From positions 537,501 through 601,500 of the forward strand of contig RPFO01000594.1 of assembly GCA_009746045.1 (NCBI GenBank): DNA of 64,000 nt, in the 5' to 3' direction. The position numbers and the translations under genes are program-made. This DNA is from Mesostigma viride. Lineage: Eukaryota; Streptophyta; Mesostigmatophyceae; Mesostigmatales; Mesostigmataceae. Shown piece after piece: positions 57,701 through 64,000 of this stretch (position 1 is its first letter; the number at the start of each line of letters is the position of its first letter). The notes under the pieces are model-generated. The model did no database searches, was not told where the DNA came from, and saw only the letters and a list, made by a program, of their open reading frames with translations.

Positions 57701-59102
57701 TGAGAGCACGTGCAGTAAAGGTAGTTGGGTGGTATGGAGGATGAGAGCACGTGCAGTAAAGGTTGTTGGGTGGTATGGCAAATGAATGCATGTGCAGTAA
57801 AGGTTGTTGGGTGGTATGGAAGATGATCGAGAGCACGTGCAGTAAAGGTAGTTGGGTGGTATGGAAGATGAGAGCACGTGCAGTAAAGGTAGTTGGGTGG
57901 TATGGAAGATGAGAGCACGTGCAGTAAAGGTTGTTGGGTGGTATGGAAGATGAGAGCACGTGCAGTAAAGGTAGTTGGGTGGTATGGAAGATGAGAGCAC
58001 GTGCAGTAAAGGTAGTTGGGTGGTATGGAAGATGAGAGCACGTGCAGTTAAGGTTGTTGGGTGGTATGGAATATGAGAGCAAGTGCAGTAACGGTTGTTG
58101 GGTGGTATGGAAGATGAGAGCACGTGCAGTAAAGGTTGTTGGGTGGTATGGAGGATGAGAGCACGTGCAGTAAAGGTTGTTGGGTGGTATGGCAAATGAA
58201 TGCATGTGCAGTAAAGGTTGTTGGGTGGTATGGAAGATGATCGAGAGCACGTGCAGTAAAGGTAGTTGGGTGGTATGGAAGATGAGAGCACGTGCAGTAG
58301 ATGTGGTCATGGATCACCATGCGATGGCGGCTTATGGGCTTGAGAGATTTTGTGGGGCAGAAGTCGAGCTGGGCTGATAGTCACGGGAGCTGCGGGAACG
58401 TGAGCCAGGTCTATGTGCCAGTGCGCTTCCCTGGCCGTGCTCACTGTCTATTACAAGCTAGGGTCCATTGCGAGCAGGAAGTCGTGATTAAGATGTGACC
58501 ATTAGGGCTTAGAGATAGGTTGCTTAATAGGTTGGGAAATAGGATGACAGTTAGGTCTTAGAAATAGGTGCCTCAAAAACAGGGGCTGGCGGTTAAATAC
58601 TGGTCATGAGGTGCTTTTCTGATTTCGGTTCGGATTCTTGGATTGATATCCCATTCAAAGTTGTGAGATGGTGCATGGGCAGGGTCACATTGACACTAGG
58701 GCCACGGGCAGTTAGCACGAGGTCAACAGCACCGAAGCTTTGGCGTGAAATGCGACAAGCCTCCGATCGCCCCAGCCAAAGTGGGGTGTCACGCACAAAC
58801 CTAGCTATGCATACGTATTACGACTGAAGGTAATACGAAAAACTTCAGCTTTTGGTCACGCGTTAGAACGTTCTTGTTGAGGAGCTGTTTTTTTATGAGT
58901 CCACTAACAAAGATTGAGCTGCTGCTGAGCTAGCTGCTCCCTAAACACGCTTTGCTTTGATCCATGATGCACATGCAGGCCCCAATCCCTGGAGTTCATG
59001 GTGCGGGCTTATAATGGCGGTCCTGGGGGTGCCACCTCGTCTGCCACCCTGGCCTACTGGCGAAAGTATCAAGCATGCATCGCAAGTTTCCCAAAGTTCT
59101 AG
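51573..59102 (+). CDS. Lysozyme-like (SLT) transglycosylase, plant/algal type, five exons
   Basis: Exons 51573-51750, 52295-52348, 54803-54933, 56442-56555 and 58979-59102 join in phase. The product reads [108 protein letters not shown], then [17 protein letters not shown] and a C-terminal stop. E of AEIES is the expected catalytic acid. S-VGLMQ and AYNGG are the other SLT signatures. Bacterial relatives cut peptidoglycan. Plants and algae carry a homologous family with this RDPDG...AIAELES...YFGAAYLKWL layout, whose substrate I do not know. The N-terminal border is uncertain (ATG at 51661 is possible), and no transit or signal peptide can be judged. Confidence 0.88.
52295..52348 (+). CDS. 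Transglycosylase exon (54 bp)
   Basis: Acceptor ACAG, donor GTGCGT, phase 0 to 0: [18 protein letters not shown], helical, directly before the catalytic helix. Confidence 0.85.
52600..53755 (+). repeat. GATGGGGGATGGGA-type array, about 1.15 kb
   Basis: Tandem 6-8 bp units GATGGG, GATGGGG and GATGGGGG in the transglycosylase intron 52349-54802. Open in all six frames. G-rich on the sense strand. Confidence 0.97.
54478..54798 (+). repeat. (CCCCTCA)n / (CCCCGCA)n 7-bp array
   Basis: The array drifts from CCCCTCA to CCCCGCA and CCTTCACTCTTCA forms and leads into the acceptor at 54801-54802. Confidence 0.95.
54803..54933 (+). CDS. Transglycosylase exon: catalytic segment
   Basis: Acceptor CGCAG, donor GTAAGG, phase 0 to 2. 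[20 protein letters not shown] carries the catalytic Glu (ES motif). [19 protein letters not shown] carries the S-x-GLMQ motif. Confidence 0.93.
55058..55262 (+). repeat. 34-bp tandem repeat, 6 copies
   Basis: Units contain GCTAAGTAGCCAGAGTGGCT then TGCCTTCCAGGCAT. The intron is 54934-56441. Confidence 0.9.
55535..55725 (+). repeat. 21-bp tandem repeat (CCCATCGTGCCTCAGAATA...), about 9 copies
   Basis: Degenerate units, same intron as the preceding array. The remainder of the intron to 56441 is unique with no feature that I can support. Confidence 0.85.
56442..56555 (+). CDS. Transglycosylase exon ending in a GC donor
   Basis: Acceptor GCGCAG at 56436-56441. It encodes [20 protein letters not shown] and [17 protein letters not shown] plus AG of an Arg codon. 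The donor is AG|GCAAGT, the standard GC-AG consensus. It is the only junction that keeps the family reading GGR[14 protein letters not shown]. Confidence 0.9.
56855..58300 (+). repeat. 41-bp tandem repeat, about 35 copies
   Basis: Units start GTAAAGGTTGTTGGGTGGTA and end GAGAGCACGTGCA. They lie in the GC-AG intron 56556-58978. Rare variant units recur as a block 414 bp apart, indicating segmental duplication within the array. Minus-strand frames over it are artefacts. Confidence 0.95.
58979..59102 (+). CDS. Transglycosylase terminal exon
   Basis: Acceptor TGCAG at 58974-58978, stop TAG at 59100-59102. [17 protein letters not shown] then [20 protein letters not shown]. The AYNGG signature and TLxYWxKY tail are those of the plant/algal family. 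Confidence 0.95.
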
Positions 59103-59641
59103 ATAGGGCATCAGGCACCTGCTTGCAGCCGGCATGCAGCTGTTACAGGGTCAAGAGCAAGGGGTGCCAATATGTCCGATATTGCTGAATCTATAGAAGA
59201 TGACTCACCACGAGACCTAAGTGCGCAGGAGTACTACGCACATACGGACCTACGCGATATTAATTTACTATTTTTTATGAAAGATCTAGTATCGCCGAAA
59301 TAGGCAGGTTGACCACGGCTGGATCGAATCTGGTTGTCTAGTGTGACGTACAAACCTAGAGGACGTAGCCGAAACTAACTAATATCAACCGATCTTACAT
59401 TGTCGTCAGAAAGCAACAAACGTGAAAACGCTAGCTGCCCAAATCTGAGATTCCGCGGAACACAGAAAGTAAGAAAGCCTAGAAGCTACCAGCAAGGAAT
59501 CTAACATAGGACCTTTGGCATGATTTCGCGGCTGTGTGAGTCTCCTGATCCGAAGGCATCTCACTTAACGTTTCGAAACAGCCCAACTGTGAAAAACCTC
59601 TTTACCGGAGAGGGGTGCCAATATGTCTGATAGCTGAATCT
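59103..59641. other. Spacer with a duplicated motif
   Basis: GGGTGCCAATATGTC and CTGAATCTATAGAAGATGA occur together at about 59158-59205 and again at 59613-59652. The second copy is interrupted by a LINE. No gene is visible. Confidence 0.5.
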
Positions 59642-59652
59642 ATAGAAGATGA
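59642..59652 (+). repeat. 5' target-site duplication, LINE fragment at 59653
   Basis: ATAGAAGATGA is repeated at 59916-59926. Confidence 0.88.
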
Positions 59653-59915
59653 TGAACAAGGCCAAGTGGGCCCAGGTCATAGAGGACAACGAGCCCCCGC
59701 CTGTGGGGAAGCGCCCGCGTGTGCAAGCCCGTGGGAGGCACGCCAGTGCTGTATAGATAGATGTTGTAGTTAGTAATGTTGTTAGATAGATGTCGTAGGT
59801 AGCTGATGTAGATAGCTTAGACCGGTAGGACTGTTTGCACCCACCCATCCATCCATCGGGGTTAATGCTCCGTGACTCCCCAACGGGAGCACGAGTCTAA
59901 TTAATTAATTAATTA
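59653..59915 (+). mobile_element. 5'-truncated LINE 3' end (263 bp)
   Basis: It begins in the last ORF2 codons (NKAKWAQVIEDNEPPPVGKR, stop near 59755). These align with the C-terminus of the other copies (DKTRWKKIVKA; KDRWQVVMKETTPKPVG). The 3' UTR ends with a CTCCC-CAAC-GGGAG hairpin at 59876-59889 and a (TTAA)n tail. Perfect 11-bp target duplications flank it, and an uninterrupted copy of the target motif lies 450 bp upstream. Confidence 0.88.
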
Positions 59916-59984
59916 ATAGAAGATGACTCACCACTTTTCATTCATTAGTTAATTAAGTAAGTAAGTAAGCATCCACAATCCCAT

Positions 59985-60678
59985 GCAGGCGACCCCCGCC
60001 GCCCTAGCACCCTCAGCAACCCCAGCCTAGGGGACTAAAGCAGTAGTGTAGAATAGTAAGGCTGAGCCCCCGCTGGCCCAGGCGACGACGCCCCTCCCAC
60101 CCAGACCTGGGTGGACCTGCTCAAGCACCACGCCACCTCCACCACCTCCACCATCGCGGCACAGCTTAAGCAGCAAGCCCTCGACCTCCGCGAGGAGGCC
60201 GACCGCACCCAGCGTAGCCACAATGTCATCGTCAAGCACTTCGACCAGCCGGCAGGTGAGGACTCGACGACCCTTCTTACGGCATTTAAGCGCGACATTC
60301 TTGCCCCCATGCACATTACTGGTGAGCTGCGCATGTCGGCTGTTCGCCTCCCCCGCGCGCGGGGTAAGGCTGGCCCGGCACCCGTGCTCCTGACCTTTAC
60401 GTACATGGCGGACAAGCTGTTGTTTCTTAAAAACCGCAAGAAGCTCTCGAGGACTCACTTCACGCTGGACGACGACCTGACCCTGGCCCAGCAACAACGG
60501 CGACGCGAGCTATGGCCGACCTACCTCCAGATACGGCAAAGCACAGGGGGGAAACCGGTATACTGGAGGGGGGACGTCATCCACGTCGACCACAAGCCTT
60601 GGCAGGCACCCCCAGTCTAGGGAATATAGCAGTAGTGTAGATTAGTAAGGCTTAGCCTACCACGCGGCCCCAGCGCAT
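59985..60678 (+). mobile_element. LINE ORF1 pieces, plus strand (outer element of the nest)
   Basis: 60068-60620 encodes the C-terminal 180 or so residues of an ORF1 protein: TWVDLLKHHATSTTSTIAAQ, LREEADRTQRSHNVI, HITGELRMSAVRLPRARGKA and FTLDDDLTLAQQQRRRELWP, ending HVDHKPWQAPPV. This is the RRM-like plus C-terminal domain layout of L1-type ORF1p. Just upstream (59995-60050) lies a stray copy of another ORF1 C-terminus (QATPAALAPSATPA, stop). The element is cut at 60678 by the minus-strand LINE and resumes at 63083. Confidence 0.75.
60670..60678 (+). repeat. Left target-site duplication of the minus-strand LINE
   Basis: CCAGCGCAT is repeated at 63074-63082. Confidence 0.7.
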
Positions 60679-60929
60679 TGAATTGAATTGAATTGTAACA
60701 TAACTCCGTTGGGAGTATATGTAGCACATAGCCCTTGAGAGGGGGGCATATGGCCTATCATACATCCTAAGCTACTTCCTGCAAGGGTGGGGATGTAAAG
60801 GACCCTTGCTCTAGGTGCACCAGGGCACTTGCATTCCCATGATCTTCAAGCTATGCCCAGCGAAGGGGGAGCCTGTCATGGGGGGGAAGATCAGCATAGC
60901 TATACAAAAGCTAGGGCATGGCGTCTCAG

Positions 60930-61309
60930 GGTCCTCACCTGGCGTGCCCCCGGCCGCGCGCGGCAGGGCCGCCACCCGTGGACTTTTCGTGATAGACTCG
61001 GCATGGACATGTGCTACACTAGACGTGACGGGCTCACCCCCGGGCAGCCTCCTGGTTTGTCTGTAATATGGAGGCAGATGGTGCGCAAGGATAGATGGCA
61101 AGTAGTGATGAAGGAGACCACCCCCAAGCCTGTGGGGGCTCCGCGTGTGACCAAGTATGGCATTCATAGCGATTCGGGCCGCGGTGCCCACAACCCTGTA
61201 ACTAGGACCTAGATAGCTTATACCATCCATTCCATCCCATGTTCCCCTCCCACTGAGGACTTATGCTCACGTGACGCAGTCACGTGTCTATTAATTAATT
61301 AATTAATTA
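60930..61309 (+). mobile_element. 5'-truncated LINE 3' end inserted into the minus-strand LINE
   Basis: ATGGCGTCTCAG (12 bp) stands at 60918-60929 and 61310-61321. The insert starts GTCCTCACCTGGCG, carries the ORF2 C-terminus (VRKDRWQVVMKETTPKPVGA), the hairpin CACGTGAC-GCA-GTCACGTG at 61268-61286 and a (TTAA)n tail. It is nearly identical to 63605-63990. Confidence 0.9.
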
Positions 61310-61506
61310 ATGGCGTCTCAGCAGAGAGTTACTCCCTGCATGGGCACTGCATAATTAAATAAAGCTAGGCATCATCTGGAGGGTGGCTCAGCATAGGCAC
61401 ACATGTACATGACTAAAAAGGCTAGGCCTAAGCTGGTGTAGTGCCTGTAGTAGGCGGGCATGTACAAGGCCACTGTCTAACTATTCTACACTACTGCTGT
61501 ATTCCC

Positions 61507-62901
61507 CTAGGCTGGGGCTGGAGTTGCTGGGGCCGCGGTGGTCGAGGTGGTCGCTTGCCAGGGCTTGTGGCCGACGTAGATGGCCGCCCCCTTCCAGTAC
61601 ACCGGCTGGCCCGCCTTGGTCTGCCGGAGCTCGAGGTAGGTCGGCCATAGCTCCCGTCGCCGTTGTTGCTGTGCCAGGGTCAAGTCGTCGTCCACGGTGA
61701 AGTGAGTATTCTCGAGCCGCTTGCGGCGTCTGAGAAACGAAATCTTGTCCGCTGGGCTATCAAAGATGAGAAGAAGCGGAGGCGCCCCTGCCTTACCCCG
61801 CGCGCGGGGGAGGCGGTGGGCGGTCAGCTTGATCTCACCAAGAAGGCCCATGCGTGCAAGGATTTTGTTCTCAAACGCACGTGCAAGCTTCTCGGAATTC
61901 TCACCTTCTTCCATGTCGAAGTTCTTGAGGATGGCGTTGAGGCTGCGTTTGGCGAGCTCGGCCTCCTCGCGGAGGTCAAGCGTCTGCCGCTGGAGCTGGG
62001 CTGCGACGGCGGAGGTGGTGGAGGTGGTGTGTTGCTTAAGCATGTCCGCCCAGGTCGTGATGGGAGGAGCATCGCCGGCCAGGCCAGCCGGGGCTGGCTT
62101 GGCGGCAATGTCCTTCACTGCCTGGGCGGTGAGGCCGGCCGTGTTCTGCAAGACCTCGATAGCGATTGCATTATCCTTGAGGCGCTGGTCGATGTCACGG
62201 AGCTGGGCGGTGATGGAGTCGGTGGAGGCGGAGGGGGGGGGGGTGGAGGCGAGGAGGGTGGCGGTGGCGGTGGGGATGGTGGGAAGCTCAGCAGCCAGCG
62301 TGCCGCCAATTGCCGCCACATCTGCGGCAAGAGGGGTCACGTCACTCACGTGCTGCTCGAAAGCCTCCTTGAGGAGGCCGGTGCGGATGGTGGCTTCGGT
62401 GGGGAAGGTGGGGGGGGGCGGTGGGGAAGCCCAGATCTCTGATTCGGAGCGTCCAACAAGGGAGCAGAGGGCGAAGCGTTGAAGCTTGGGGCGATTCATG
62501 CGGTGAATGATTGGGAGAGCCTCGGCGGGGTCGACGAGCGTGCCATCACCAGGCCAGCGCCCGCGGTTGTGGGACGTGAGGTACACGCACAGGGCTAGAA
62601 GCGAGGCGCGTGACCCGTAAAACACGTCTTCCATGAACCAACTGGGGCGGCGTTGCCAGTATCCGGAGCTGTTGATGTCAAAGGAGATCTCTTCCCAGGG
62701 CGGCTCAGCAGAGCGACTGCGCTTGGGTTCAGGCGAGGCAGATGGCGAGGCAAGCCCGGGAGGCTGGGCGAGCACCAGTGCACGACTAGTGTCACCGTGG
62801 CCATCTGGGCCGGTGTGCAAAGCTGCAGCCGAAGCTGCAGACGTATTTTCATTGCCGAGCGCAGCCGCCAGGCTGCGTTGCGTCGAGAGGCGTTTGCTCA
62901 T
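61507..62901 (-). CDS. LINE ORF1 protein, 464 aa, intact
   Basis: Start ATG at 62901 (MSKRLSTQRSLAAALG). A basic/Ser-rich N-terminus is followed by PPWEEISFDINSSGYWQRRP, a Pro-rich linker, a coiled-coil-like stretch (TAQLRDIDQRLKDNAIAIEV), then TTWADMLKQHTTSTTSAV, LPRARGKAGAPPLLLIFDSP (RRM-like) and FTVDDDLTLAQQQRRRELWP (C-terminal domain). By family knowledge such proteins bind LINE RNA as trimers and act as chaperones. No frameshift or stop, so the copy is young. It is the only intact mobile-element frame in the window. Confidence 0.88.
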   Translation of the reverse strand: MSKRLSTQRSLAAALGNENTSAASAAALHTGPDGHGDTSRALVLAQPPGLASPSASPEPKRSRSAEPPWEEISFDINSSGYWQRRPSWFMEDVFYGSRASLLALCVYLTSHNRGRWPGDGTLVDPAEALPIIHRMNRPKLQRFALCSLVGRSESEIWASPPPPPTFPTEATIRTGLLKEAFEQHVSDVTPLAADVAAIGGTLAAELPTIPTATATLLASTPPPSASTDSITAQLRDIDQRLKDNAIAIEVLQNTAGLTAQAVKDIAAKPAPAGLAGDAPPITTWADMLKQHTTSTTSAVAAQLQRQTLDLREEAELAKRSLNAILKNFDMEEGENSEKLARAFENKILARMGLLGEIKLTAHRLPRARGKAGAPPLLLIFDSPADKISFLRRRKRLENTHFTVDDDLTLAQQQRRRELWPTYLELRQTKAGQPVYWKGAAIYVGHKPWQATTSTTAAPATPAPA

Positions 62902-63082
62902 CGTATATTGCGTAATAGCTTCGGAAAATTACATCAGCATGTGCGTCGTAGAAAGACACATCGATTGTGATATTCACGGCTAAATTCGGGGCTCAAACGT
63001 GAAAGTTATGAGCTCCGCCGTCAGCCATGGCTACCTCGTGGCTCGTGGCTGCAATTTTAACGCTGGGCCCCGGCCAGCGCAT

Positions 63083-63131
63083 GTGCGCCCATAATGGCCA
63101 TGGATGATGCATTTAAGAATTTAGCCAAGCC
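63083..63131 (+). mobile_element. Continuation of outer LINE or its flank
   Basis: A short piece between the right target duplication of the minus-strand LINE and the left duplication of the last LINE insertion. Too short to assign. Confidence 0.4.
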
Positions 63132-63140
63132 ATGCCTATA
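63132..63140 (+). repeat. Left target-site duplication of the last LINE insertion
   Basis: ATGCCTATA is repeated at 63992-64000, where the window ends, so the true duplication may be longer. Confidence 0.8.
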
Positions 63141-63991
63141 ATAGACGATGCCGAGGTCAACTACCCTACTTCAGGCCGCTTCAAGCTGCTCGGCAGTTGG
63201 CTTCCTGACTGCGAGGACGACATGACGACACGGATCGGCATGGCGTGGGCGCACCTCCATGACCACCGCCGCTGGTGGAGCAACCCCGCCCTACCCCGGA
63301 TCGTCAAGCGTGACCTCTTCAAGGTCGTCATTCTGACGATCCTGACCTACGGCGCCGAGACGTGGACACTGATGCAGGAGCTGGAGCAACGACTCGACGG
63401 CGCCGTCACCAAGATGCTGCGCAAGGCCCTTAACATCCCCTTTGGTTTGCACGTTAGTAATGAGGATTTGTACGCTGATTTGCCCTATGTTTCCCACATT
63501 ATTAGGCACAGGCGCCTGGGCCTAGCCGGGCACCTGGCCCGCACAGATCAGGTAGATACATCAGATAGACTAGCTGGCACCAAGCCCGCCCAGCCTGGGC
63601 GATATGTCCTCACCTGGCGTGCCCCGGCCGCGCGCGGCAGGGCCGCCACCCGTGGACTTTTCGTGATAGACTCGGCATGGACATGTGCTACACTAGACGT
63701 GACGGGCTCACACCCGGGCAGCCTCCTGGTTTGTCTGTAATATGGAGGCAGATGGTGCGCAAGGATAGATGGCAAGTAGTGATGAAGGAGACCACCCCCA
63801 AGCCTGTGGGGGCTCCGCGTGTGACCAAGTATGGCATTCATAGCGATTCGGGCCGCGGTGCCCACACCCCTGTAACTAGGACCTAGATAGCTTATACCAT
63901 CCATTCCATCCCATGTTCCCCTCCCACTGAGGACTTATGCTCACGTGACGCAGTCACGTGTCTATTAATTAATTAATTAATTAATTAATTA
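63141..63991 (+). mobile_element. 5'-truncated LINE (RT thumb and C-terminal region, 3' UTR, tail)
   Basis: Frame FKLLGSWLPDCEDDMTTRIG, TYGAETWTLMQELEQRLDGA, GLAGHLARTDQVDTSDRLAG and QPGRYVLTWRAPAARG is ORF2 downstream of the catalytic motif. It then shifts into the frame ending KETTPKPVGAPRVTKYG, like the 60930 copy. The hairpin is at 63942-63960, followed by a (TTAA)n tail. Confidence 0.88.
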
Positions 63992-64000
63992 ATGCCTATA

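Larger units (their letters stand above)
60679..63073 (-). mobile_element. Minus-strand LINE with intact ORF1 and no ORF2 reverse transcriptase
   Basis: Reading leftward: a 172-bp leader, ORF1 (62901-61507), about 200 bp of 3' sequence, the insertion at 60930-61309, then 3' sequence to a hairpin (60703-60716, ACTCC-GTTG-GGAGT) and a tail of CAATT repeats next to 60679. No reverse transcriptase is present. CCAGCGCAT flanks both ends. It looks like an ORF1-only (HAL1-like) derivative mobilised in trans. Confidence 0.75.

Noticed and set aside
56706-58320. Minus-strand frames of 300-400 codons with repeated HTTQ-type peptides
   Set aside because: Translation of the 41-bp array within the GC-AG intron.

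Overview
This window is nuclear DNA of a eukaryote. Its genes are split by spliceosomal introns (GT-AG, plus one GC-AG). Exons are short and GC-rich, introns are long and full of tandem repeats, and several non-LTR retrotransposons carry intact target-site duplications. The species cannot be named from the sequence. The transglycosylase follows the layout of the plant/green-algal family, and the 5' gene ends in a root-cap-like domain. Together with a BK-type potassium channel, which I do not expect in land plants, this makes a green-lineage or other alga the best guess, at low confidence.

Layout. (1) 1-8047, plus strand: the 3' part of a gene for a large, probably secreted or surface protein with Ig/cadherin-like segments, a HYR domain and a C-terminal SDPHF/root-cap-like domain. 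Seven exons join cleanly in phase; the last one or two are uncertain. (2) 8390-12226: two degenerate LINE fragments and a 398-bp MITE-like element, between the converging ends of genes 1 and 2. (3) 13073 to about 48240, minus strand: one gene of about 35 kb for a BK/Slo-type channel. I place 21 exons with matched phases from S0-S1 through the S4 sensor, the TVGYGD filter, S6, RCK1, a linker and most of RCK2. Two more exons and a coiled-coil terminal exon are likely. Its introns hold most of the minisatellites. (4) 48.3-51.5 kb: the spacer between diverging genes 2 and 3, with no recognisable gene. (5) About 51573-59102, plus strand: a five-exon lysozyme-like (SLT) transglycosylase gene with large minisatellite introns. 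(6) 59.65-64.0 kb: a nested stack of LINE insertions whose order can be read from their target-site duplications.

The three genes have no evident shared pathway. Two patterns stand out. First, at about eight introns the last bases of the exon together with the 5' splice site, or the donor and first intron bases, have been tandemly copied into the intron. This makes arrays of decoy donors that look like seeds of the minisatellites. Second, the LINE copies share a 3' end made of a short hairpin followed by an AT-rich 4-5 bp tandem tail. The calcium-bowl position of the channel lacks the aspartate run known from animal BK.
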